64,000 bases of DNA from Hypholoma sublateritium FD-334 SS-4 (taxonomy: Eukaryota; Basidiomycota; Agaricomycetes; Agaricales; Strophariaceae): positions 302,493-366,492 of the forward strand of contig KN817525.1 in NCBI GenBank assembly GCA_000827495.1. Reading direction: 5' to 3'. The notes under the pieces were generated by a model that saw only the letters and a program-made list of their open reading frames with translations, was not told the origin of the DNA and searched no databases. Shown piece after piece: positions 32,301-42,804 of this stretch (within the stretch, counting starts at the first letter, position 1; each line of letters begins with the position of its first letter). A program made the position numbers and the translations under genes.

Positions 32301-33326
32301 GTCGACGACCGTGAAGCCCGTCAAAAAACCGGTCAGCCCGTCGCCGTCGAAGATGTCGATGGTGAGCATGCCGTCCGTGCGCGGGATCCGCAAGAAGGTG
32401 CTCTCGCGCACGGCGCTCGTCGTGACGCTCGCCGCGGGCAAGGATAAGTGGGAGAAGGAGAAGGAGTCGCTGATGAACGCGGTGAAGAACAGCGGCGGGT
32501 TCGTGATCGACGACCTCAACACGATCATCAAGATGGACGGGCGGCACGCGTTGCAGGGCAATCGGTGGACGATCCGTAAGGCGGACGCGAAATGGATTGG
32601 CAGCGCGGAGATCGGGCGACTGTTCCTCCTCGCGGACGACGCGAACCAGAAGCCCAAGTTCCTGATTGCGTTGGCTCTTGGGATTCCGTGCCTGTCGACG
32701 AGCTGGCTGGAAGACTCTGTGGAATCTGTGAGTTGGTATTTGATATACTGTTCTCTGCATGTCTGATGCGCATATGACGCAGGGCAAAGAGCGCGAGTGG
32801 GCTGGATATCTGCTGCCGCAGGGATATTCTACCTCATTGGGGGCTCGTGCGTCCCAGCAGGTCGATGTTGACTGGGGAAATAGTATCTACCATGTTACAG
32901 ATATCATGAACAATCGTGTTGCGTGCAAGCTATTCGCCGGCAAGTCGATCCTGTGCATCGGGCAGGATATGGTGTGCCACCCTAAAGGCAAGCGGGTAAG
33001 TCTATCATCCTTTTCGCCGTAGATCCCTGCTCACTTTCTCGGCGCTATAGAGGGCTGGCAGTGATGACAAAACCCTGGAGGCATCCAACTCAGTGCCGAG
33101 GATCATTCTCGCTATGGGCGCAGAGGTCGTCGAGGCTGTGACCGAGCCGCGCCACGCATCGCAGGTGCTCTCATACTACGATTACCTGGTCATCAGGGAG
33201 CCGGGACAGTACAGCCCACAGTTCACGGACTGCACCGTCGTGCACTGGGCCTGGGTCAAAGACTGCCTTATCGCGTCGCGATATTTGCCGTTGCCCACCT
33301 GGGCGGGGGCGGGCGAATCACAATAG
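29396..33326 (+). CDS. Tudor-BRCT checkpoint mediator (Crb2/Rad9/53BP1-like)
   Basis: Scaffold of the DNA-damage checkpoint that binds modified histones and activates the effector kinase. ATG 29396 is in a 20-nt exon (MNAFDQ) joined by an intron to DPDSSQATQMIQDLLEP. A very long disordered region follows with many SQ and TQ sites (STQTQSQHYG, EATPSQSTDSQQSQ, VETQPSTQFDDS), the usual ATM/ATR target cluster. Tandem Tudor: VFALWIQDGHYYPGTVHST, RYNIKFDDGTESWV, and LRVGDDVLHDDRNRPSAISN. BRCT pair: LSRTALVVTLAAGKDKWEKE, GIPCLSTSWLEDS, then KLFAGKSILCIGQDM and CTVVHWAWVKDCLI. The stop is 33324-33326. About five introns. An Arg/Lys patch (GAAKRTKHPT) could be a localisation signal. It is upstream of a chromodomain gene and RAD54 on the same strand. 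Confidence 0.87.
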
Positions 33327-33992
33327 GTCTGCATATTTCGTCCTGAACATTTTCCACGTTTTTATCTACTGCAAAAAGTTTGTATACGCTATATCTACCG
33401 TCTTTTTATTGTCATTCTTTTTTGCTTTTTGGTTGGCATCATGATGGGAAGGAATTTCAATCTTTCGCCTTGTACATACTTAGCTTCTATTTTATACCAT
33501 CATTATCGCATCCTACATCCTCCTTCTCAATACATTTCAGATCATCGTATATAGTGTCGACTACCTTTTTTTACTGCAATATAACAATACATCTTGACAA
33601 ATGCAAACTTACAGCACACTGGCCAAACACTGGCAGCGGTCATGGATTCATTAAGTAGAAAGATTATAGAAAGACAAAGTTGCAATAAAATTAATGGTCA
33701 AATAATCAAGGCAAACGCTCCAAAATTTGAAATTTAAATATACATATACTTGGTTTGCGCAAATAATTCTAGTCTCCCAAACTGCAAGCAAATTTAACAA
33801 AATAAGTGCAGCGCGAAAGCAATGCGTCGAGGACGCGCGTCGAACGCGTGTCTCATTCGTTTACGGGCATCACATTTCTCACGGTGTCTAATGGGCAAAG
33901 AAGTTCGCATGTCACACAGTACCTATGTCCACCGCCCATACTGACGGAAGCATTTTATTCCCCACCTCCACTGACCCCTCGCGTTTTTCTGA
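33327..33992. other. AT-rich intergenic region, 666 bp
   Basis: Mediator 3' region followed by the chromodomain gene promoter. AT-rich, poly-T tracts near 33560-33580. No supportable gene or repeat. Confidence 0.4.
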
Positions 33993-36481
33993 ATGAGTGA
34001 CAGCGAAGAAGCGGAATACGAAGTCGGTGAGGCATCACGTCCCTCGGATGCGTCAAAACCTTTACTGATACGCGTCTCAACCAGAATCTGTTGTGGCAGC
34101 GAGGGTTGAGCCCGCCTCACGGTCTAAAAAGGCAAAGCTCGTCTGGGTCAGTGCACGCTGCAATTCCCTTGTATCTGAAAGAAATCTGACATCCTCCACA
34201 GAAATACCTTGTCAGGGTAAGATATTATATGCGCCGACTTTCTTGCAACCGCGAACTCATGTTTCACTGTTCTCCAGTGGAAGGGGTACTCTGCAGATGA
34301 CGATACGTGAGTGGTGCTTCTGTTGCGCATACACCGACTGACCTATGTCCATTCAACAGATGGGAACCAATCGATTCGTTTGAGGAGTCTGAACAACTGC
34401 TTGAAGACTTCTGGAAACGGTCGAGCACCAACGGGAGAGACGTGAATAACATGTCACTGTTTCGCGCGGGGGAGAAATTCCAGCTCATTGGTCCACCTCG
34501 TGCGCCACTTTTTCTTACCTTATTTCTCAAATAAGCTTACTTTCTCTGCAGGGCACACGCGGCGGTCGACTGGGGGAGCCAGTAGCGAAGCGCCGCTCAA
34601 GGCATTATCGGAGGAAATGGTCCCTGAGTCCCCTCCGTCGAAGGCAACCGCTCCGAGTTCAGAAAAGCGGCAACGCTCCCCCGACATTGCAGAAGTGTCC
34701 GACAGACCCGTCAAACGAAACCGGCACCCTTCTTCTCGGCTTCCCCAGCTCGTTTCCTCATCGTCGAAGCCGCTAAGTAGCAAGCAAACGTACGGCACCA
34801 GATCCAAGGACGGCGGTACCTCCATATCTGCGCCTTTGACGTCTCGGAGACTCTCTAATCCTAGCGGCTTGTCGTCCCCTGAGATTATACCCGATTCCGA
34901 TGAAGAAAATACAGGAGGTAGTCCTCTCCGTCTGCCGTCTGACATCGCGTCGAAACAATCTGTGCGGGCCCCCAGGCCTACCAGAGCCAGTAGAAAGACT
35001 TCCCAGAAACGGCGATCGCCTCCGATAGTCGTTGAAAACGACACCCCGTCGCCCGCTGCCCGCAAGCCAGTTTCAGACAAGGAAGTTGATGAAGACCCCG
35101 CGCAGAAGGTGCCCGTGCATCGCGCGCGCTTTGCAAACCCCCGTGTCAAATTGCTGGATGACTCGCCATTGTTGTCCATGGAGGGTAATTTAGCGGCCAA
35201 AGTTCGTGCTGTCAAGAGTATCAATGCGGAGGCGTCGGGGAGTGCCCCAGAACAGGTGTCCACTCGTCCAAGACGGTCCAAGCCCGGGCCCGGCCGAGAT
35301 TCCTCTGGCATTGTTGCAAAGAATACAAGCTCTCTTTTGACTGCGGAGAAAGGTGGCCTGAAATCGGTGAAGGGAAAATATTCTGCGAAGAAATCAACTG
35401 CGATTGCTGCCGAACCTATGGAGGTAGACACGCCTGCCGATGTTCCTCCCCCGACTGCAGAGGAACTGTTACGAATGGCTGGCCTAAACACAGAGTTGGC
35501 AGAAACCCTCTCTGACTTCGAAGATGAACCGACTGATAAACCCGACGTTGCTGCGGCAAAAAGAACCGAAGCGGAAACGGCGTCTGCCTCACCGAAAGTC
35601 GACGATGAGCCGAAAGTTGACGATGAGAAGGCCAAGGCGGAATCTCTCCGAAAAGAAAGGCGCGTACAATTTGCTCTTCATGATCTTTAACTTACTGGTT
35701 CCTCACAGCCTCGACCTCGCCAAAAACAACCTCTTCCCTCAGCAAACAGTCTCCCAGCCCGTTCCCGAAAATACGATTTGGGGGAAATCGACTATCTTCG
35801 GCCCATTGTAAGTGGAACTTTGGTCGTAATCCTTAGCCGGACTCATATTTTGCGCAGGTCGATGGGTTCAACCTCAGAAGCACCGGACAAGTAAGCCCAT
35901 ATATTATATAACTATTTCAATACTGACAAAGAACTATAGAACAATGACCCTTCCCCTGTTCTTAACTCTAGATTCATCTGTGGCCATCCCAATCTTCGTG
36001 TCGGAAACCTCAGTTGCAACACAGTTATACCTCAACCAGAAATTGGGCTCACCGCAGGTACCCGGCAAGTTCTATGACAGCGAGACGGCACTGTCTCTCC
36101 TAGCCACGATACGAACAACGGGACAATCTGCCATCATCACCCTCGCGGATACCGCCGCTACCGAAGAGAAAGCTCAATTCGATCTCTTTAAAAAGCGTTT
36201 GGAAGACGGGGAAATCGTAAGTGTTTCTTTTGTATATTTTCTTTTCGAACGCTGTTAATTTTTTCCCCTAGTTTGTTGCCATGGCGGGACTGCAGATTCT
36301 TGTGCTCTCCTCTTCCAGTAACACCCTACTTTCCTCAAGGTTGAATGCCCCCGCGAATATCCTCAACCAACCCGGGAAGGTCTTGGTATCCCACGTTGAC
36401 GTCGAAAATTATTCTGGGTATGCAGAGGTAGCCTCTAAAGCCGATCCAAGGAGGTGGACGCAGTATATTTCCACCAAATAG
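33993..36481 (+). CDS. Chromodomain protein with long disordered middle and conserved-looking C-terminus
   Basis: A reader of methylated histone tails, from its N-terminal chromodomain. Assembled from five small exons: MSDSEEAEYEVE, then SVVAARVEPASRSKKAKLVW, then the 15-nt exon KYLVR, then WKGYSADDDT, then WEPIDSFEESEQLLEDFW. The cage aromatics Tyr (EYEVE), Trp and Tyr (WKGY) are all present. The middle about 380 residues are Ser/Pro/Lys-rich and probably disordered. The last exons encode a folded-looking about 160-residue part (LPLFLTLDSSVAIPIFVSET, FVAMAGLQILVLSSSSNTLL, KVLVSHVDVENYSGYAEV). Stop 36479-36481. The domain order recalls S. pombe Chp1, but I cannot confirm a shared C-terminal fold. 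It may equally be a basidiomycete-specific chromatin protein. Confidence 0.75.
34202..34216 (+). other. 15-nt microexon in the chromodomain
   Basis: Encodes KYLVR exactly, flanked by a CACAG acceptor and a GTAAGA donor. It supplies the middle beta strand between KLVW and WKGY, so skipping it would remove a core strand but keep the frame. Confidence 0.65.
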
Positions 36482-36902
36482 ACCGACGGTAGTGTCACCT
36501 ATGTCCGGCGCGGATGACCTACCACAACGGTTGTTTATTATGCCCTATGCTGTATTTTTGATGCCATAAATCGACGCTTGCTTTCTACTTCTGCATGTCT
36601 CATTCTTGATAAATACTCATACCGTTGATGCGTAATATACCAATGTTTTCACATTCGTTTGAACTTGGGATCTGGAGTCTGGACTGAGATTGATTTTGGA
36701 TATGGAACACAACGTGACGTTGTTCCTGAACGGATATTAATATCACGTGATCTGTACGCGACGCGTTCTGTTTAGTGCTAAATCTAGTACTTACTAAATG
36801 TGCTGACTCGAATGATGAATCTCATCGGTTAGCGAGAACATATGACCGACTCAGAGCCACGTTAATTCTTGCTTCACTCTGCTTCACTTGCTTTCAATTC
36901 AA
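36482..36902. other. Intergenic region before RAD54
   Basis: AT-rich 3' and 5' flanks. No gene seen. Confidence 0.4.
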
Positions 36903-39900
36903 ATGCTCCGACGTATCCCTACTACTGCTGACGGCAAGGTTGTCGACCGATTGCAGGAAAGTAACCGAATTAACCGCCCTTTCAAGCCACCTACTCTTGC
37001 TACCTCCAAGCATGTCCAGCCTCCTCGAAAGAGGAAACGAGTATCTTACAAAGAACAGGAACTAGATGGCTCGGATTCTGAAACGGAGCGTGCAAAGAAG
37101 AAGCAGAAGAAGAACATGGACAAAGATGGCGTTTGGCACAATGAAGAGGAGCTACTAGCTGCAATTCCGAAATTTCCAGTGTACTCCGTGAAGCCATTCA
37201 GCCAGCTCGGTACCCGCAGGTTTTCTCTGCCGACTATGCGAACCAAGGACGGCAAGGAGATTGTCTTGCTTGCTTCTCATGCGTCGCTAGGCGTGCGACC
37301 TCAGGCGAAGGTGATCCCGCGACCCCTACACGATCCTATGGAAGACCATGCCATAGTACTGTACGACCCGACTATTGACTATCGTGAAACAGACGAGGAG
37401 AGAAAGGAACGGGAAAAGGAAGAGGCAAAGGAGCGGGAGGCAAAGGAAGCAAGAGAGAAGACAGCGGGCCTGTACAACCCCCACAAGAGTCTGAAGTCGA
37501 TGCTCGGCGAGGGAGGGGAGAAAGCTAAAATTCCGAAAGTGCCTGTAGTTATCGACCCCCGTTTGTCCAAGGTTCTCCGTCCACATCAAGTCGAGGGAGT
37601 AAAGGTGTGTCCTCTTAGCGCCCTGATATATACCTGGCTGTTGCTCATGCCCATACCCCACAGTTCCTGTATAAATGCACAACAGGTATGCTGGTAGAAA
37701 ACCAATATGGATGTATCATGGCCGACGAGATGGGCCTTGGAAAAACTTTGCAATGTATCGCATTATTGTGGACCTTATTGAAACAATCTCCGCGGTCAGG
37801 AAAGCCGACAATTGAAAAATGCATTATTGCTTGTCCCTCAAGTCTGGTGAAGAATTGGGCCAATGAATTAGGTGGGTTATAATATCCTCCCTATTTTATA
37901 TACGACTTAGCCTTTTGTGCATGTGCCAGTCAAATGGCTCGGCGTTGGAGCCATAACTCCTCTTGCTGTCGACGGAAAGGGCACGAAAGCACATCTTCTC
38001 GAAGCAGTAGCTCGCTGGGTGGCTGCTCGTGGTCGTAATGTGACACAGCCAGGTAAGTCAGTGAATGACCTACGAAGTTAGCAATTTATATATTCACCCA
38101 TTAGTGATGATTGTATCGTACGAAACGTTGCGCACATTAACGGCATACCTTGCGAATTGTGAAATAGGGCTACTCCTCTGCGATGAAGGACATCGATTGA
38201 AGAACTCAGGTAAAGACTCCGTGTTCTTGGTTATATGAGCCGTATCACATACATCATTTCGTAGACTCCCAGACATTCCAGGCTTTACACGGTTTAAACG
38301 TCTCTCGCCGTGTAATTTTGACCGGAACACCTATACAGGTGCGTTTCTACTTTGAAGTGAAAAACATTGATTGCTGATGCATCGGCAGAATGATCTCTCT
38401 GAGTATTTCTCCCTCCTTAACTTCGCAAACCCGAATTTCTTGGGAACCAAGAATGATTTCAGAAAAAACTTTGAAAACGTTATCATTCGAGGCCGTGATT
38501 CACTTGCCAGCGATGCAGTCAAATCTCAATCTGAAAAGAAATTGAAGGAGCTTGGAGGCCTTGTGACTAAATTCATCATCCGGAGAACGAATGACTTATT
38601 ATCCAAATATCGTACGTATCCCGACCTCGCTATGCTCTCCGTGATCTGAAAATTTATGATAGTGCCCGTCAAGTACGAGCAGGTCGTCTTTTGTGGATTG
38701 TCAGATTTTCAGCTTGCGTTATACCGTCATTTTATCACATCCCCCGAAATTAAGGCTTTACTTCGAGGTCAAGATTCGCAGCCACTCAAGGCGATCAATA
38801 TTCTGAAGAAACTGTGCAATCATCCTGAGCTGCTCAACCTCCCTGATGACCTGAGAGGTAGCGAGGCGTTGATACCTGAGGGTTTTGCGGGGGCTGGGGC
38901 GAATGCAAAAGACAAAGGCCGAAATCAGGCAGTACGGTGTGATTGGGGAGGCAAATTTGTGGTTTTGGACCGGTTCGTCCTCTGCATGATTATTCACGTA
39001 AAATGCTCACATAGGTTGCTAGCTTTCTACACCAAATTCGCACACAAACAGATGATAAGATTGTTCTTATTAGTAACTACACGCAAACCCTCGATCTGTT
39101 TGAGAAATTATGCCGAAGCAAAAAGTGAGTCTGCGTCTTCTCAGAGCCAAATTTCGCCGCTCATTTTAAAAAAAGATATGGCTTTTTCCGACTGGATGGG
39201 ACGATGACCATTAACAAGCGCCAGAAACTAGTTGATCAATTCAATGATCCTACAGGGAAGGAGTTCATCTTCCTTCTCAGTAGCAAAGCGGGTGGTTGCG
39301 GTATAAATCTTATTGGAGCCAACCGACTTATTCTCTTCGACCCAGGTACTGACCAATGCAAATATTCTCTTCGATTTTGGGAACTGATAGATGAGCGATA
39401 AGATTGGAATCCAGCAGCTGACCAGCAAGCGCTGGCTCGTGTCTGGCGTGATGGTCAGAAGAAAGAATGTACGCTGACATCTATGGCCATTCATTTCTCT
39501 CCCCTAAACGATGGCATCTTTCTTAGGTTTTGTATATCGATTTATTTCAACCGGCACCATAGAAGAAAAAATCTTCCAGCGCCAGGCCAACAAACAGGCA
39601 CTTTCTTCGGCCGTGGTTGATGAAAAGGAAGATACGGAACGTCATTTCTCCATTGATGCACTCCGCCAACTCTTCCTCTTCAATCAAGAAACTATCTGTG
39701 ATACCCACGATACGTTCAAATGCAAGAGGTGCAAAGATGGACGGCAAGTGGTCAAGGCTCCTGCGCTTCTTTACGGTGATGCAAGCACGTACGTCAATGC
39801 AAAGACCTACTAATTCTCTGATCACTGACAGAAATCGTATATAGGTGGAATCATTTTACAAATGCTGAATTGAAGAATAATCACGACGATCTCCTTCGTG

Positions 39901-39953
39901 CAGAATGTGGCTTGCCGGAGGTGTCGTTCGCATTCCAATACATCAGTCATTGA
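36903..39953 (+). CDS. RAD54: DNA repair translocase Rad54 (SNF2 family)
   Basis: Drives Rad51 filament remodelling and strand exchange in homologous recombination, in the nucleus. ATG 36903 starts [21 protein letters not shown] Lys/Arg-rich segment ([10 protein letters not shown]) is a likely nuclear signal. SNF2 motifs in order: [20 protein letters not shown] (Walker A, near 37718), [28 protein letters not shown] (motif II, near 38175), [66 protein letters not shown] and [10 protein letters not shown]. The C-terminal Rad54 zone has [11 protein letters not shown] and ends ISH at TGA 39951-39953. Length about 830 residues, normal for the family. About ten introns. A decayed partial duplicate of its motor domain begins about 660 bp downstream. 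Confidence 0.93.
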
Positions 39954-40613
39954 AACACAGCGATTTTTACATGGTCCTCCCGAAAATTAATTGGTAAACA
40001 TCTTAAAAATGCTGGACAGGACAGCAACATGGTAAAATTACACTTACCAGACTCTAACCATGACTTTGTCAAGTGCCGATCAACTCAAACATCCACCTTT
40101 GAAGTTTGAACTACTAGTTCTTCTGATTGATGTACCCTATCAACAGTACTGGATCATAATTACCTTCCAAACAAAAACAAAAAAATTCCCCTACATGTTT
40201 CAAAATTAGGCGTGCTAGGCCACTTTATATAATCGCTGAAAGGAATATGAGCTAAATATGGAATGTCAATACCTATTTTTGGAAAAATCACCGTGTCTGA
40301 AGAGTATATGGCATGATTTACGGATGTCCTACTCGTTGCTACAACCCCCTTTCCACCGACTTTCCACTGCTACTGTAGTCTTTGTGATTCTTGTGTATCT
40401 TAAAAATTCATTCTTGTACTCTTTGCCTCCGAGCTTTTAGCTGATATGCTTACATGTTTAAACAGATGATATGCTCTGGATATGCTCAATCTACAAATGT
40501 CCAGGCCATGTATAGCAATTAGGCTACAAATAAGATTCTTCAACATTAAAACTCGTTTCATTAGCACCGTCAGTAGCTGATGAATTTTATATCAAGGTAA
40601 TCAATGAATCAAA
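39954..40613. other. AT-rich intergenic region downstream of RAD54
   Basis: RAD54 3' flank. No gene seen. Confidence 0.4.
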
Positions 40614-40973
40614 GCGTCGCCTTATTGTGGACGATCTTCAACCAATCGCCGCGATCCAGAAAGCCAGTGCGTCATCTCGACTGGCACACCTATTCAGGGA
40701 GGCTCTACCTCGGTGAAGGCCCAGAAGTTCTGAGTTCTCCATGAAAACATAATCGGAGCTTGATATGCGCAGGATGGTCTCTTTCAGTATTTCGTACTTT
40801 TGAATTTCACGAACCCAAAGTTCTTTGAAAAAAACAAAGATGACTTCTAAAAAAGAACTTCGAAAGGGCCGTCGTACCAGGCCGCAATTGCTTGCCACCT
40901 TCCTTTGAATACCGGACGAGATCGTGAGCATTGTAGCCAAGTTTGTCATCCAAAGAAGAAATTATTTAATCTG
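40614..40973 (+). pseudogene. RAD54 pseudogene fragment, internally deleted
   Basis: Blocks of this stretch match RAD54 (36903-39953) in order. VALLWTIFNQSPRSRKP (40616-40665) matches [17 protein letters not shown]. It jumps directly to a VIxTGTPIQ segment (40671-40697), so about 500 bp of exons and introns between are missing. A degenerate copy of the next intron is retained, with the GT donor replaced by GG but the CAG acceptor kept. Then DGLFQYFVLLNFTNPKFF (40771-40824) matches [17 protein letters not shown], and IVAKFVIQRRNYLI (about 40930-40971) matches [14 protein letters not shown]. Frame breaks and stop codons (TAA near 40849, TGA near 40925) prevent translation. The retained intron indicates a DNA-level duplication, not retroposition. 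Confidence 0.82.
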
Positions 40974-41078
40974 TTAACTGAATGAGTGCACGGGGACGAA
41001 TGACATAGTAAAGTTACACACTGTGTATGATAGACAGATAATACAATTGCAGATAGTACACTTAACCGATTTATATTA

Positions 41079-42302
41079 CTATTGCACGACATCTTTCCAA
41101 TCGCCCCAATCTTGACCGACGCGGCGAATTTTAATTTTCTCTCCCGCCGGACCAAAGTAGGCGGCATTGTACCAGGACTTGATGTCTTCTTCTCCAAACG
41201 GGCCGAAGGTATCCTCTGTCTGGCCAGCGTCGGGACTACTCCACTTGTATTCATATTCAACGTCGGCGGATGGGGGTTCCCAGTTTTCCTCCACTGCCGC
41301 CGATGAGCGAACACTACGTACTAGTTCTTCGTAGGTTTTGCTGTACACATCTGTATCTCCCAGAGACATGAGATTGGATGCCAGATGAGTGATTGTTTCG
41401 ATGTCTGTGGGGACGGCGTTTTGTGATTTGTCAACGTCCATTGCGTCTGTACCAGCGGTCTTTTGCTTCGATCTAGAGAGAAGTGCGAGTAAATGAGATC
41501 AGATTGCACTTGTAGATTGATTGACATACTTTTTTGTTTGTGTCTTTTTTGCCTTGGAGCCCAGGCGCTGTAGCGCTTCCAATATCGACTCGCCCTTCTT
41601 GAGGAGAGGAAGAAGCTGCTTCTCCCAGGCCGTCTTGCCGCCGCTTTGCTTGAGCTCCTCCTCCTCGGCAAGGATGCGCTCTTTCTGCTTCTTCTCTTGC
41701 TCGCGCTTCCGCCGGCGCGCAAGCTTGATCTCGCGCTCATCGAGGCCCTCCATCCAACGATCGTGCATCCCGTGCGGGTCGACCGTGCGCACGTAGCTGC
41801 CGTCCTCCGTGAACTTGCCCTCTTCCATCTCCTCGCGCATGTTGAACGACGACAGTTCGAAGCCCATGCCCTCCTTCTTCTTGCGCTCTGCGTCGTCCTC
41901 GTCCTCCGGAGAATCGTCGCCGTCTGAACCGTCACCGTCAGACTCGCCGCCGAACTCCTGTCCCTCGATGTCCGCGAGACGCATGTACTTCTCCTCCTTC
42001 GTGCCACCGGCAGCCGCGGGCTCCTCCGTATCGACAGCAAACATGTCGTCGATGTCGTCGTCGCCCTTCTTGCGGCTCGGCACGACGCCCTCACCGTCGT
42101 CCGTGGAGTCGGAGTCGTAGCCCTCGTTCTTGACGCGGCCTTTACGCGACGACTCCTCCAGCGCCGCGTCGACCTGGTCTGCGAAGAAGGCGGGGTCCTC
42201 GGCCGGCTCTACGAAGCGTGTTTTCTTCGAGGCGTGGTCGCGAGATGTTGATGGCTCTGCATTCTGTGTTGCTGCTCGTTTCTTTCCTCCCCGAGAGGCC
42301 AT
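41079..42302 (-). CDS. LIN1/CD2BP2-like U5 snRNP protein
   Basis: LIN1/CD2BP2 associates with the U5 snRNP and helps tri-snRNP assembly. ATG 42302 opens MASRGGKKRAATQNAEPSTS with a basic signal (SKKTRF). Then come RKGRVKNEGYDSDSTDDGEG, a long acidic stretch (SDGDGSDGDDSPEDEDD), the characteristic core MGFELSSFNMREEMEEGKFT with EDGSYVRTVDPHGMHDRWME, and a charged coiled-coil region. One intron (near 41470-41530) joins to the last exon with YEYKWSSPD and TFGPFGEEDIKSWYNAAYFG, the GYF-like domain. GYF itself has become A-Y-F, so proline-rich ligand binding may be altered. Stop at 41079. About 390 residues, as expected. Confidence 0.86.
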
Positions 42303-42804
42303 GACGGTCGTATTGAACTTAGATCGTGAGCCGCGGCCCGCAGCGTGCCCGCATTACGACATGCTCCTGCCTAATTTGGATCGACTGACTCGTTCTTATT
42401 TTGTGGCTCCGGTTGAGGGCCTTGCATCATATCAAAAATAATATGTATGTAGTAGTCAACAAACGTATGAGTGGTTATATAAGTAAAGAGTGTGTCTATG
42501 GCCATTGAAAGATCCAGTATAAATTAGTAACCTACATAAGAATGATGTAACAAGAACGAAGCCAAGATGTATATTAACCCGCTTTGTGGTCCTTGTGTTA
42601 ACCCTCCATATCCCGAGATCATAGAAAAGCGTAAGAATTAGAGACAACAAGAAATTAGACAACAGAAAGAAAATGAATTTTGATGGATGAATGCGGTGTT
42701 TTCATCTGGTCATTGCCACAGCCTGAGATAAATGAGTTATAAGGAAATGGATCGGCATTCCCCGCAGTACATATTGTTGTGGAGGCATCCGGTGATGATC
42801 CTCA
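42303..42804. other. Intergenic region, LIN1 promoter and channel 3' flank
   Basis: Both neighbours are on the minus strand. No gene or repeat seen. Confidence 0.4.

Noticed and set aside
40946..41314. Minus-strand frame next to the RAD54 relic as a separate gene
   Set aside because: It overlaps the relic and the antisense of the last LIN1 exon and shows no family motif.
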